Shown here in pieces: positions 23,527-35,037 of a stretch of DNA of 64,000 bases (positions are counted from its first letter, which is position 1; the number at the start of each line of letters is the position of its first letter). The stretch is from Lactarius indigo. Lineage: Eukaryota; Basidiomycota; Agaricomycetes; Russulales; Russulaceae. The position numbers and the translations under genes were made by a program. The notes beneath the pieces are model-generated. The model was not told the origin of the DNA and ran no database searches. It was given only the letters and a program-made list of their open reading frames with translations. Location: contig JAFKAC010000009.1 in assembly GCA_025766275.1 (NCBI GenBank), forward strand, positions 1,736,001 to 1,800,000. Reading direction: 5' to 3'.

Positions 23527-26003
23527 CTACAATACTCTAACTCTGCCTCTACCACCCAGCCGGTCCTTCTCCACAACACGGTGGGGAAGCTTTAATTCAT
23601 AGGCTTCGGCCGCAACGCAAGCGCGGCTTAAATTTTGATCTCGCCCAACACCAGGCATTGAGCTGTTGTCCATGGAGATAGTAGTAATATCATAAACCAT
23701 CGGAGGCACGTGGTCAGGCTTCCTCTCGCCATCGAAGAGAACGGCGATCTCCTCCGGTGTTTTCCCTTTGGTCTCCACGGTGAACTTCATAACAAAAACC
23801 AGCCCAAAACAAAGCCATACACCGTACGCGATGTACTACAATTCGGTAAGTCAGTGTGTAAGCCGATGGGAGAAAAGTAAATGAAGACTCGCAATTTTCC
23901 AACCGATTTGATAGAACGCCCAGGGATCTACAAACTGGTTCAAGACCAGTGCTAGCGAGACGGTCAGATTCTTTGGAAACTATGAGTAACGAGAGCCAAG
24001 GAGACAGAGGGTAATGACAGACCATGCACGCGAAACCCTTTGCACGGATGGCGAGTGGGAGTATTTCTAACGTATATGCGACGAGCGTAGGTGTATAGGC
24101 CAGATTGTAGAAAAGATGAAGAAAGAAAATGAGCGGGATAGTCGCTACAGAACAAAGAAATCGTTAGGAGCACACATGATCAGAAGTGAGTCGCCACGAA
24201 CCTTTTGCTGCTGCCGGAATACCGCTATGGAACAGATAAGCAGAAAGGGCCAAGACTGAAAGAGCTGTCGCAGCAAAGTCACTACGCCATCATATCGAAT
24301 ACGTCCGAGACACTGACTCATCAGCATCCCAGCGTTGGAAACTATGAAAAGTGTTCTCCGGCCAACCCTATCGACGAGAAGAGCACCCGATAGAGCTGCA
24401 ACAAGATTCCACATCTGAAAAACCATGTATATGTAAATCGGCTAAAGGTGGAAGACAATGGGTACTCACCTGTAGGCAGCCATTGACAACCGCTTTCACC
24501 CTCGGGTTCCCGATGCCGACATTCTCCAGCACCAAATTAATGTAAAACGAAGCCAGGCCATTTCCGCTGTTTGTGGGGCATCGGTACTGTACGTACAACC
24601 AAAATAACTCATGAAACTCATTACCTCCACTGGGAAAATAATGTCAGGCCGAGGATAATCTGCATTCGCTTCCTGTTCCCTGGGGTGGCAAATAAGGTGG
24701 CGAAGGAGACCTTCCTGTTAATCCTTTTCTCCATTCTCAGAGAACGTCGGATCTGAGCAATCTCGAAGAGGACGAGAGGGTTCCGCTCGTCAAACCCGAC
24801 GGAATGGAAGCGGGCGAGTATTTTGGCAGCCTTGCTTTCCTGAAAAGAGGGACCATGTAGGGGGGTTGATTTCACCTAGTAAGGGAAGCATACCCGGCCT
24901 TTTGATACAAGCCAACGAGGACTCTCAGGGACAACCCTATCAACGAAAGGTCTTGGCTAGGGCTGTAGCGTGTCTCAGAAGCCAGGCTTACCAAATCAAG
25001 AATAACTGCAGAAGGGGGCCCAACCCCTTGGATGAGCACTGGGACCCGCCACGACCAGCTCGATTTCATGGATAGAGTGCTGCCATCGGTTGCGGTGCCC
25101 GCAAAGCATACCCAAGCAGCTAGGCAGTGTAAGGGCGAATGCGACCTCCACCCTCTATAAAGCTTTACACACCTACGATGCTCCCTCCATACCACGAAGC
25201 ATTATATAGAGACGTCATCTTACCCCGCTAAGCTCCATCTGCTGAGCCACGCTCTTGCAAATTTAGATCGTAGCTCACCTGCGTGGGATAAGCGAGCTCT
25301 GTGATTAATAAAGGAGCAGCGCTGAGGCTGAATACGAGCCCAATGCCGACTGAGGGAAAAATTGTTCAGTGCCACGTGGGGGTCTAGTTGGAGCCGATTC
25401 CCTCACTGAGTAATCGCGCCACAGTGAATAAAACAATCGATAACGCCGTTGCTTGTAGTCCTACTCCAGCTAGCATTAAGAGTGCACCAGCAAACATCGT
25501 TACTCGCCGACCAAACCGGTCGGAGCACCGGGGTGCAAAAGGGAGGCCCTTTTTGCGAGTACTCAAAGTCCGAGTGCTGAGAATACAATCAAGGTAGCAA
25601 CGTACCACTAAACCTCCTATCGTCTGTGTTGAAGTGACGATGCCTATAATAATTAGGCTTTCGCGTATATATAGACGTCATACGGGTATTACCTAGTATC
25701 TCGCTATGTGGAAAACCAAATTGGACTTGCCATGTCTGGAGAAGCTGCAATCCTGCGGAGGAATCAGAACGCATCAGAGGGCTCCAGTACGGTAACAGCT
25801 CCCACCATTGACAAGAGACGAGCCATACCCATTGACGCAAGATGTAAGCAGAGGGATTAGAAGATACAGATTCAAGATCAGGACACCTTTCAAAAATTCC
25901 CAGAATTAGTCGACCAAGTGAAGGACAAAGAAGACATACCACGATGCCTCCACCACGGTCCTACGTGAATGGAACTAGCGACGGACCGGTCATGGATAAC
26001 CAT
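23527..26003 (-). CDS. MFS sugar transporter
   Basis: Twelve-helix plasma-membrane carrier of the sugar porter family, most similar in layout to fungal hexose/lactose permeases. The proposed start is MVIHDRSVAS. After an intron comes GVLILNLYLLIPLLTSC, then NGLQLLQTWQ. Sugar-porter signatures: DRFGRRVTMFAG after helix 2, VPESPRWLVSKGR at the end of the first half, VDRVGRRTLFIVSN in the second half, and ETKGKTPEEIAVLFDGE near the C-terminus. Many introns of 45-60 nt interrupt the gene, so not every junction was fixed. The start could lie slightly further upstream because the frame stays open. Its convergent neighbour is the alpha-amylase. Transported sugar cannot be read from sequence. Confidence 0.88.
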
Positions 26004-27427
26004 GTCTTCAAGACCAACACCGAAGGAAGACAAGTTTGTGGGCACACAAGAGGACGGGTGGATAGAGACTGAGAGGCGTTTTTGCAGGATTCAGAAAAGA
26101 CAAACGTGGAGGTGTCATGAGGAGAGAGGTTAAATAGAGGTGACCTTGCATATCGACGTTTAACCCGGAGCCATGACGGGAGCCTCGACCAAGTTCCTAA
26201 CAGGGTTTCAAGTTGTCGGAACTACCACGAATGGCATCTCCACCAGGCAGGAGCGTTTGGATGTGGAAGGAGGGAGGTCGTGACCCGCGGACATCTTCTC
26301 CTACTTGGACTGTGCCGTAGCGCCACGACAGTGGGATTGCTGGCTGTTGACGCTAGGGAGTAGAGACATTTCAATCCCAGTTTCTGGTACAGTACTCGTC
26401 CACCTTCGGGCCCACCAAACAGCCGAAACCTCATGCCTGCTCTCAACCACCGTATCGATGAAAATGACACGTTCGGTTCCTCAGCCGCTGGATGTAACGA
26501 TCTTGGAAGGATGCGAAACTCGAGTACTCCTCAGTATACGTGGCCAATAACTGCCTGGAAATAAGACAGAACATCCGAGTCTCCGCGGCTATCAGTTGAC
26601 GTAGGAGCGCACACCGGAAGAAAGGTGTTTCCACTGGATGTGAGTGTGGTGTACCGGATACCGCGGTTGCCAATCTAGTTCCATAGACCTGTGACCCTTC
26701 CCTCTATGAACGATGAATCGAAGATTCTCCAGTCACTACGCAACCCCTCAATCTCCGGCTAGTTATGGGTCTACTACTCCGTTTTAAACATCGATAGGAA
26801 GTGCCCATTCGACGTTATCAAGGGAGCCTTAACACCACAGTATCTCGATTTGATTTATGCCTCAGGGTTCTGAACCCTATGTCGCGTGCCTCCTAACGCG
26901 TACCCTATAGTATAGGTCTTATCCATTGCAGTATGTTCTGCGTCCAGTAAATCATTTCAGAATCAGCCTGGGTATGTGTGCTACCAGGACTTGAATGCAG
27001 TGTAGTCTGAGATGATGGGGCCGAAAGGTAAACCCTTGACACCGGCCCGGGTGGTGTATGCGGTATTTCCTCTTCGCAGGTGATTGCATTTGGATTTGAT
27101 CCGTGCGATCCACTCTCGTTATAATTTTTTCATTCTCTCTTCCCTGCCTTACTTGAAGTTCACAATTTTGCACGTTTGTGGACGGAGGGAGTTCGCTGCA
27201 CTCCTGGTTTCCTCGGTAACCATCCTCCTTACCCACGCTCGCGGCATCTTGTCCGCCAATAATTTGTGGCTTAACTTCGAAGTGTATATATACCCGTGGT
27301 TCCTCTCTGTCGGCGGTAACTACCGACTGCACATTGATCAACGCCCTGCGCTCTGGACGGCCGAGATGACGATCTTGATGTGGCCTGTCGTTTCATTTTT
27401 TCGAGGACGAAGGACGGATGCAGGTAA
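26004..27427. other. Intergenic region upstream of the transporter
   Basis: About 1.4 kb without a recognisable gene. A TATA-like run (TATATATA, 27285-27292) precedes the weak coding segment that follows. Open frames on both strands (up to 129 codons, reverse 26952-27341) show no family marks. Confidence 0.45.
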
Positions 27428-27901
27428 TTGACGGTCAGTCTTATCCCTGGTGCTCAAGCGGCACCGTATGGCATAAACCTCGCAATCCCTGCGTCGGACG
27501 TGAATCCAAATACCTTCATCTCTGGTACCTTGCAAGTGTGCACGGGGCCAGACGACACAAAAATATGTCGGACGGCCGATAGGTTCAAACTTCAACGTGC
27601 CGTTGACCAGAAGTCTACTCCATTGGTCGTGTCGATAAACTTGACAAATGGTAACTACGACACCGTCCAGAAAACTCTTTACTTTTTGCTTCGCCCAACC
27701 TTCTTCAAGGTAATAGGATCTTCCATGCATCGAAGCGTCTTCCTCACCAGGCGACCATCAACTACTGATTCATTGTGGATTATGGCACTGAGTCTTCGCA
27801 TGTTGACTGATGGGCTATCTTTTCCAACCCATTCATCTCAAGAGAACTCCATTTGTGTGTATCTTTGGGGTACAGGACATTACATGGCACGCGATGTTTA
27901 A
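27428..27901 (+). CDS. Possible coding exon of an unassigned, perhaps secreted, protein
   Basis: An open segment reads GAQAAPYGINLAIP, TFISGTLQVCTGPDDT and SINLTNGNYDTVQKTLYF. The hydrophobic start followed by Ala-rich sequence and two Cys residues would fit a processed secreted protein. The frame has no ATG, so the first exon must lie upstream; a candidate ATG is at about 27366. Composition looks protein-like but no family is recognised, and antisense frames are open too. Treat it as a candidate only. Confidence 0.3.
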   Translation: MTVSLIPGAQAAPYGINLAIPASDVNPNTFISGTLQVCTGPDDTKICRTADRFKLQRAVDQKSTPLVVSINLTNGNYDTVQKTLYFLLRPTFFKVIGSSMHRSVFLTRRPSTTDSLWIMALSLRMLTDGLSFPTHSSQENSICVYLWGTGHYMARDV

Positions 27902-28575
27902 TTCCCTTGTTATTTTTGGCCGCTAGGCAGGGGCAGCTGGTGAGGCGATCTGTCAATTTGATTGCCTCGAAGCGCTTTTGGGGTTCCATAATAGAAGGGA
28001 AACCGGGGTCCTTACTTGCCGTGTGTGGGGCATGCCGCCAGAGAAGCATTCGATGAGGCTTCAGCGCTTCAGCGGCCGTGGATATCTTGGGTGTTGGACG
28101 TTGAATAGACTGGTAGGCTGCGGGCCAAGCCTGAGCTGGGGGGCTCAATTCAAAATCGTGCCCCGAGGACTACGTAGGTGACGCTCATGTTGGTGCCTTT
28201 GTGTTTTGCCGGTGGTGTTTAGTCTGGCGTTATCAGAATTTTTGACTCGAAGGTTCACGCGTTTGTCATGAGTTCGACAGCAATAGAATGGGCGTGGATG
28301 GCACTAGCCGAGAGTTCTCCTCAACTCCGAGAAAAAAACATGTCTATCAGTCTATTTTTCATCAATTCAGGGGCAAAGGGAAGAAGTCCTCTTGAGAAAA
28401 GACATTCATTCAACGAAACCCAATGCCCCATCTCGTCACCGACCCGTCATCGAGCCATCAATTGGTCGGTCGCTCTTGTCCGAGTCTACTGAGCTGAGCC
28501 GTCCAACGACGGCGTCACACATATGCACACACAAAAATGAAAGTTTTGCTCTATGGCAAGCACTCTATCTGATAC
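27902..28575. other. Intergenic region downstream of the NHX gene
   Basis: Only short frames of no recognisable family. A reverse-strand frame at 27780-28148 has a slightly protein-like end, but nothing that supports a gene. Confidence 0.45.
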
Positions 28576-31072
28576 TCATGGCGACATGTTCAGCGCCGGG
28601 TCGCTCTCCCTCCGTAACGTGGGACTCGACAACCCGCGCTCCACGCGACTCTCCAGCCCGATCCCGAACCCCTGCGCCACCGCAGCGCTGCTCCCGCGCC
28701 GCCCGAGGTCCACCTCCTGCCCGTCCGCCTCGATCTCTTCCCCCGAGCCCCCGCTGTTACCTTCGCCCACCCCAGACGCGCGCCGCATCCGCCGCGCGTA
28801 GAACGACCGGCTCGCGGTTGCGTTCGAGAACAGCGGCAGCAGGTATCGTTCGTCGATCGCCTGGAACCACTTCCCGTCTTCAGCGTGTTCCGCCACCGTG
28901 GGAGAAAGAGGAGCGGAGGCCGGCGCCGCCGTCGGTCCCGCCCCCGCTGACGCGCCAGCAGTCGGCGCGAGTGGGAGCACCTCGCCGCTGTCCGAGTCGT
29001 ACGAGTCGCTCGAAGCGGCGGAGAAAAAGGAACCAGAGCGCACGGGCGGGGATTGCCTGCCATGGCCCCGGCCCAGGTTCCCGATTGGGCTGCCGCTACC
29101 GTGCCTTGCACTCGCGAAGTGGTGGAGCTGGTTGTTGTCCTCTGGGCTCCCGCTGGGGCTGCGGCTCTGGCTCTGTATGTGGTGGTTGTAACTCCGAGGA
29201 GACTGCACACGGTACGCGCCAGTCCGCGTAGTACCGCGCGCGTACCCCTGGTTCTGGCTCAGGTGGGGGTCGTCCGTCAAGCGCTGCCACCGCGCGCCGC
29301 CACGGCGGATTGGCAGCGGCTCGTCTTCATCGCTGCTTGACGCTGCGTCGTCCTCGATGCCTGTCCGTATCCCAAGCACCTCGAGCATCCGCGCCGTCGT
29401 CCCACCGAACATGACGACCGTGAGCACGACGACGACGAGTACGGTCGTGCGGAGCGTCTGCGCGTTCGGCCCGTGGAAGCCGGCTGCGAGTGCGACGCCG
29501 ACCGCGCCACGCAGGCCGGCCCAGAAGAGCATCATTTGATACGCGTGCGGGATCTCCTCGCTGCGCTGTCCGCGTGCGTGCCGCTGGAAAAAGTTGATCA
29601 ACTCGGAGAGCGGGAAGACGGCAGCGTAGCGCGTGAAGACCACTGCGACGGTGGTGACAGCGATGAAAAGTGGCTTCACGTAGGATGTCACCTTCTCTCC
29701 AGACGGTGGTGACGTGAAGAGCGAGAGCCCAAGGTAAATGAAGATAAAGTTCTCTGAGAGCTGCGAGAGGGTGTTGAAAATGTATTTGGTGGCGCGTTGC
29801 GTGCGACGAGACATGGTGTGGTAGGCGTAGTGCTTGAGCGTGATGCCGCAAAAGAGAAGTGACACGATGCCGGACATGGACAGACCGTTAGAGAAAAAGT
29901 AGCACGTGTATGCGCACAACGCGACAAGGCAAGATTCGATGGATGGGTACAAGGCGAGTGACGAGTGTTTGAGAACCAGCGACATGGCGAGGCCAAACGC
30001 GACGCCAAGAGCCATGGACACGCTGAATGCGAGAAGGAATATTCCTATTCCATGGAAGAGAGATGACAAGTAGATCTCGGTCCCGTGAAATTGCGAAAGA
30101 GTTCTTTCGGGATGGTAAGACGACAGGCATGGGTGGGTGAAGGACAGGGTCACGTACTCATACATGACGATGCTGACAGCATCGTTGAGTAAGCTCTCAC
30201 CAAAGATGATTGTGTACAACTTCGGATCGACTTTATATTGGTTGAATATGGCCAAAATAGTAACCGGATCTGTCGCAGATAAAGTAGTCCCGAACGTAAG
30301 GCATTCGAGTAAGGTGAGATCCAGGGATTCGATGTCGAGTAACGACCAGATGTATACTAGCACGCTGTGGAGAGTGTGATGAACTCGGGACCGTGACTCG
30401 AGAACTTATTGCGCAGACATACCCGACACCAACGGCCGATATAAACGTGCCAAGGAAGGCAAAGGTCAGAATGGAGCCAAAGTTACGGAAAAAACTTTCC
30501 TACAGGTAGCGTGAGTTTTCACCCATTGACTATGGCAGTAAACGGACACACCTGCTTCAGCTCGTAACCAGAGGCTAGGATGATGGGTGGGAGGAGGAGG
30601 TTGAAGAAGAGGGTGTGCTTAAAAGTCTGCCACGGAGGAGGGATCAGGAACCAGATGGAGACACGTTCGCACTTGCAGGGACGCGATGTGGCCAGATGCC
30701 GTTGCGTTCCCCTATCCCCGCTTGCGTGCTCCGGTATTGACAAAAGGATAAACCCCGTCCCAGAGAGCTGAATACGCGGGTGATTCGAAGTAAAATGCTC
30801 ACCAGCATTTCTCTAATTAGATGCCCCGGCGCCAGGCGTACAATAAACCCAACGACCATGCCCGCGACGATAGATACGACAGTTTCATGGACCGCGCGTA
30901 TTCGCTTTCTTTGGAGGTAATACGATGTCCAGAGGGATAGGATGAGAAGAAGGCAGACCAGGAAAAGAGACCAGGATGAGTAAAACTCTTCCTCTTCGGG
31001 GATCGGCGTTGGCGTCGGTGAGTCAGCTGCAGCTGCAGCGGAGACAGTGAGACTGCCGAGGTGAATCGACAT
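28576..31072 (-). CDS. NHX1: Endosomal/vacuolar Na+/H+ exchanger, CPA1 family
   Basis: Exchanges Na+ or K+ for protons across endosomal or vacuolar membranes. The N-terminal exon ends in two membrane helices (SWSLFLVCLLLILSLWTSYY; IVAGMVVGFIVRL). The next exon has FFNLLLPPIILASGYELKQ, the amiloride-binding-type motif. The last exon is long (595 codons, 28576-30363) and intact. It holds LECLTFGTTLSATDPVTILA, IIFGESLLNDAVSIVMYE (catalytic Asn-Asp), NFIFIYLGLSLF and FWAGLRGAVGVALAAGF. A cytosolic Ser/Pro/Gly-rich tail of about 230 residues follows (for example DDAASSSDEDEPLPIRRGG). The tail is longer than in yeast Nhx1 and carries many possible phosphorylation sites. The GC-rich tail also leaves long antisense open frames, which I regard as shadows. 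Confidence 0.93.
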
Positions 31073-31886
31073 GGCTCTATCGTTTAGGCCGTTCAGAGCA
31101 CTTTATGGCGGCGCGCAATAATCTGAGCGCAACAGTTGCGACCGAAGGTCCACCGCGAAGCGCCGCGCCCCAACTATGGCCGATGACTAAGCACCACTGC
31201 GGGCCCTGTGTTGACGTACACCACCGCGCATGTATATAACACACGGGCTTGGGCGCTTCCTTAGGTGTCCTACTCCTCCGCATACTTACCTTGTCTCGAC
31301 GATAGTTGGTCCAGCGTTCATTGAGTTCTACAGGGTGCCTCGTACCTCTTAGATTGAGATGCGTGTATCTTCGAGCAAAGGTTTATCCGACTGGGTATTC
31401 CCTTTTCCCTTGCCTCGCTCCTCTACACAGTAGTTTGTGTTGTGCAGTAAATCATTTATTCAGGTTGAGGATCACCCATTGGAGAACACAAAGGAATGAA
31501 CGTTAATGAACACTCGCAATGTGAACTTCTCATCGAAGATCCGAACTAGATATGCCGTCAAGCCATCAAGTTGCATACGTGGTCACGAACGGAACAGAGA
31601 ATGCACAGGGTCGTGAGTCATAGTAGCACATCAAAACGCCATGTGGATACGACGCAAACCATATATGTTGGTATAAATGATGCAAAGGCAGGTAAATCAC
31701 GTATTAAATGTCCAACTGCACAGGTCAGAGAGACAAGAAAAGAAAATGTACTTCATCCAAAAAGCGAACTAGCCGAAAGGAGTGGCACTCAGTCAAAAAA
31801 AGTCCAAAAAGTGTACTTGTCCACTATCGCGATCAGTCCGGGAAACCCTCAGAATAGCCGAGTTTCTCTTTGGCTCTGCACGAATT
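31073..31886. other. Spacer upstream of NHX1
   Basis: Holds the NHX1 promoter (a reverse-strand TATA-like run near 31232) and the 3' flank of the secreted protein gene. An A-rich stretch near 31740-31800 is noted. No gene recognised. Confidence 0.5.
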
Positions 31887-32918
31887 TTAAGCCAACACGG
31901 CAGCAACAACAGCCCCGATGACACCTGCGGCCCCATAAGAAATGCCGGTGGGCACTGCGGCATTCGACGAAGACGAAGACGAAGTGGAGGAGCTTGAGGC
32001 CTTCGATGAGCTACAAGGGATCAGTCAATAATAAGGAAAGGAGGTCACAAAGAACATACGAAGACGTGGACGAGCTGCTAGGCTTGGTCGTAGCAGGTGT
32101 AGTCACCGTAGGGGTGGTTGCGGTGCTCGAAGGAGTTGAAGTTGCTGGGGTAGTGCCGGTAGGAGTGGTTGAAGAAGCTGGGGAAGTACTACCACCAGAC
32201 GCTGAGGACGAGGACGAACTCGCGTTCAAGCAGGCCGTGTCGCCTGTAGACAATAAGAAACATCTATGACACTGATGACAAGGACATACTGCCTGTCTGA
32301 ATCGTGAACGCAGCAGACTGCGAAATTTGGCCAGCGCTGTCACGGAGGGTAATATCGAGGCTGGTGCCTGAAAATTACGTCAGACACTCCACAACACGTC
32401 CAACGAGTGCGCCAGCCCCACTCACCAACAGGGAAGTTGACTGCCGACCAAAGAAACGAGGTTCCCTGCTGAGTCCCGAAATCCACAAGGGCGGGATCAT
32501 TCGGAGCGGCACCAGGATGGATGCTATAAAATAATAAAAATAAATGCATGGTCACGACTTTTTTTTTTTTAAAAAAATTGACATACCTCTGCGAGAAAAG
32601 AAATGGAAGTGCGAGTGTGAGTGTAGAAACATCAGCATGTACTGAGAGCTATGCGTACGAGGAAGTAAGGAGCTGCAATGGGAGGATGTTGACTAAATGA
32701 GTCCTGAGGAATTTAAAAAGGAAACTGACCAGTGCCACCAGACCAGGTGATCTGTAGAGGTTGACAGACAACTACATTGAGTCTGATTGAAGAGTCAGTA
32801 AGGAAGCCGTTATTCGAAAAATGGTCGGGACTAACGGTGTGTTGACAGTCACAGTCTGAGCAGATGCGCCAGCAACGAAGAGAGTAGCAGAGGCGATAGA
32901 AAGGAGAGCGAACTTCAT
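31887..32918 (-). CDS. Ser/Thr-rich secreted protein, probably GPI-anchored
   Basis: Cell-wall or surface protein of a type common in Agaricomycetes. The start gives a signal peptide, MKFALLSIASATLFVAGASA, followed by QTVTVNTP. The folded part has VCQPLQITWSGG, GAAPNDPALVDFG, FLWSAVNFPVG and SLDITLRDSAGQISQSAAFT. It then passes into a Ser/Thr/Pro tail with TTPTGTTPATSTPSSTAT. It ends with a hydrophobic run (GAAGVIGAVVAAVLA) right at the stop, as expected for GPI attachment. Several introns interrupt it; one contains a T11/A7 tract near 32559-32577. Enzymatic activity is not suggested. Exon boundaries in the front part are approximate. Confidence 0.8.
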
Positions 32919-33945
32919 TACGACTGATCAGAGCTAGGGGGGAGAAATAAAGGGAGAAGGGTGTTGCCAAGCTGGGGGAAAGAAACCACAACGCCCTGGC
33001 CAGGTTTTTATATGGCGTGACAATTTGTCATTTATTTCATTTGCTCCAAACTGGAAAATAAATAAATACCGCGGCTTCTCGCTGCTCAAAATTTCATCCA
33101 AAAATCGTCCACTACCCACCGGTACCCACCATCCGCAGTCCCATGTTCTGCCCTGGGTTCCTTCGCGGGGGAACAGTTAATTCGCACTGCCCTCTACTTC
33201 GCAATTCCTGCTGCGAAGCCTGCTGCGGTTGCGGAGGGTCTCACTGATCACACGCCGGCTATTTTTATCCTTGTACGGGAGTGATCGGAGCCTATTCGGG
33301 TTCGCGATATCTTGTCCTTCTTAAATCGCCTCCGAGTCCCCTCTTTCCCTCAAATATTCGGTCCCATCTGCGCGACCCACACACTCTCAGAACCCTTCTG
33401 AATAGGAGGAGAGCTCCAAATCGATGTTGAATTGCGTGTTTTACACGACGACTTGCTGACATGGTCTAAGTATGAAAACAACTTCCGGTCCCTTAATCCG
33501 CTCAATTGACGCCAGAGCTCACAAACCTATTGTGGTCAGTTTCGGGCCTCGCGTCAGCCCTCTCATGGACAACGCGAGGCATTACTCGTCATGGCGCCAA
33601 CGACGCGTTTTCGTTGAAGAAATTTCTGGACGTCCGCGAGTGGCTTGGTTCTCGGCAGGCGACCCGTTGAGTAATAACTTAATAATATTGTTGACCTCTT
33701 ACTTCTTACTCACGCTGTCATGACCCTTCCATGCCCCACGGACTCTGGTTCTTACTTTCACCATGTCCCGACTACTATACATTCGTTATGTAATACACAC
33801 CGTCCTCTCCTTAGCGACCGTCTCCCCTCGGCTTTTGAGATAATGACGCCTTGGCGGGAGTGCTGCGTTCCGGACTCGGTTTGACCAACGCTACAGGAAT
33901 TACCACTCAATGCCAAGGTCCGTCTACATAATTACATTACAGGGT
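32919..33945. other. Intergenic region between secreted protein and EEP genes
   Basis: About 1 kb. An 83-codon forward frame at 33472 has no recognisable family. Promoter sequence of the secreted protein gene should lie in 32919-33200. No repeat or RNA gene seen. Confidence 0.5.
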
Positions 33946-35037
33946 TCATTTTTTTCCACCTTCCGCTGTCTGCAATGCCATATGTAGGGCCTCCACTTGG
34001 CACGCCAAACCATAATGATCGCTGACCCAACCGCCGCTCGGCATCTCTAACCCCACTGCTAACCTCCGCACGTCCTTGATCTTGACGCCCTTGCTCGGCG
34101 TATGCAAAATCCTATCCAGCCTACCAGGCGGGAACCTACTCCGTGGTTGGTAACCCCACGTTGTTGAGTCTTCGTCTCTGTTCTGCCTTTGCTCCCAAGC
34201 GTCCAACAGTCCATTCGCTTCCGCAATGGTCTCGTCGGAGGGAGCAATCGCGTTCATATCCCCACACACGATCCCATCTGACACATTCGCGTCCTTTAGC
34301 AAGCCAGCAATCACCCTCATCTGCACTACGCGCCGCGGCGTACCCTCGGGCAGTGACTCGAGGTGTGTGTTGGCCACCCGCAAGACGTAGGCGTGCGGTT
34401 CCGCCCCGCCCAACACCACGTCGGTCACCAGCACGTTCCTCCACATCCGGCTTTCCCCAAATTGGACGCAGAGCGATCCCGTCAACGGCGCACTCCGGGC
34501 GATAAGCGTGACGGTCCCGTAACCCGCATACCTCGGCCAGCCGTCCTCCGCGCTGCCTGGCACGACCATGAACCACGCTCTGATCCACGGATGCGCGAGC
34601 AACACGTCAAAAACCTCGGCCTTGATCTCCTGTAGCAGAATTAGGCACGGCGGGGGTTGCCCGCCTTTGAATTGTGGGAATGCGTGAAACTGGAGGTAAT
34701 CCAGTGCAGCCTTGAGGCGCAGCTTGGGGTGAGGTGCGGCGAAGTCGACGTTCCATGTAACGAGGGATAGGGAGGTAGGGAGGGTATCAACCATGTACGA
34801 AGCCTTGCTGTCGTAAGGGGCTAGTGGGGCGTACTCCCATTGGCCTGAGGTTGCGAACCAGATCGCTCGGATCGGAACTATGGCATCAGTCATGTTTCGG
34901 CCGTTTAGCGTGGTGGTACTGAGGGACGATTGATGAACGAAGGAGAAACGTTGAGAAGTATTCAGAATAGAGCGATATTTGTGTTTGAGGAATTGGAATC
35001 CCGGGTTCATACGTGCCGGCCTGAGTACATGTGGCAC
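33946..35037 (-). CDS. Endonuclease/exonuclease/phosphatase family protein, Tdp2-like
   Basis: A Mg-dependent phosphodiesterase of the EEP superfamily. The layout resembles tyrosyl-DNA phosphodiesterase 2, which frees topoisomerase II from DNA ends. Motifs in order: SLVTWNVDF, CLILLQEIK (metal-binding Glu), TLIARS, RVANTHLESLPEG, IVCGDMNAIAPSD (catalytic Asp-Asn), RLDRILHT and WVSDHYGLACQV (catalytic Asp-His). The whole gene is one intact exon, unlike most neighbours. The longest reading starts at 35037, but MTDAIVPIR at 34893 may be the true start, because the extra 48 residues resemble no domain; they could be a targeting sequence. TWN-V-D in place of TWN-I/V-W gives some doubt about the exact subfamily. 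Confidence 0.82.
   Translation of the reverse strand: MPHVLRPARMNPGFQFLKHKYRSILNTSQRFSFVHQSSLSTTTLNGRNMTDAIVPIRAIWFATSGQWEYAPLAPYDSKASYMVDTLPTSLSLVTWNVDFAAPHPKLRLKAALDYLQFHAFPQFKGGQPPPCLILLQEIKAEVFDVLLAHPWIRAWFMVVPGSAEDGWPRYAGYGTVTLIARSAPLTGSLCVQFGESRMWRNVLVTDVVLGGAEPHAYVLRVANTHLESLPEGTPRRVVQMRVIAGLLKDANVSDGIVCGDMNAIAPSDETIAEANGLLDAWEQRQNRDEDSTTWGYQPRSRFPPGRLDRILHTPSKGVKIKDVRRLAVGLEMPSGGWVSDHYGLACQVEALHMALQTAEGGKK

Noticed and set aside
28392..29231. Forward open frame of 279 codons
   Set aside because: Lies antisense to the well-supported last exon of the Na+/H+ exchanger; Arg/Pro/Ser-rich shadow of GC-rich coding DNA.
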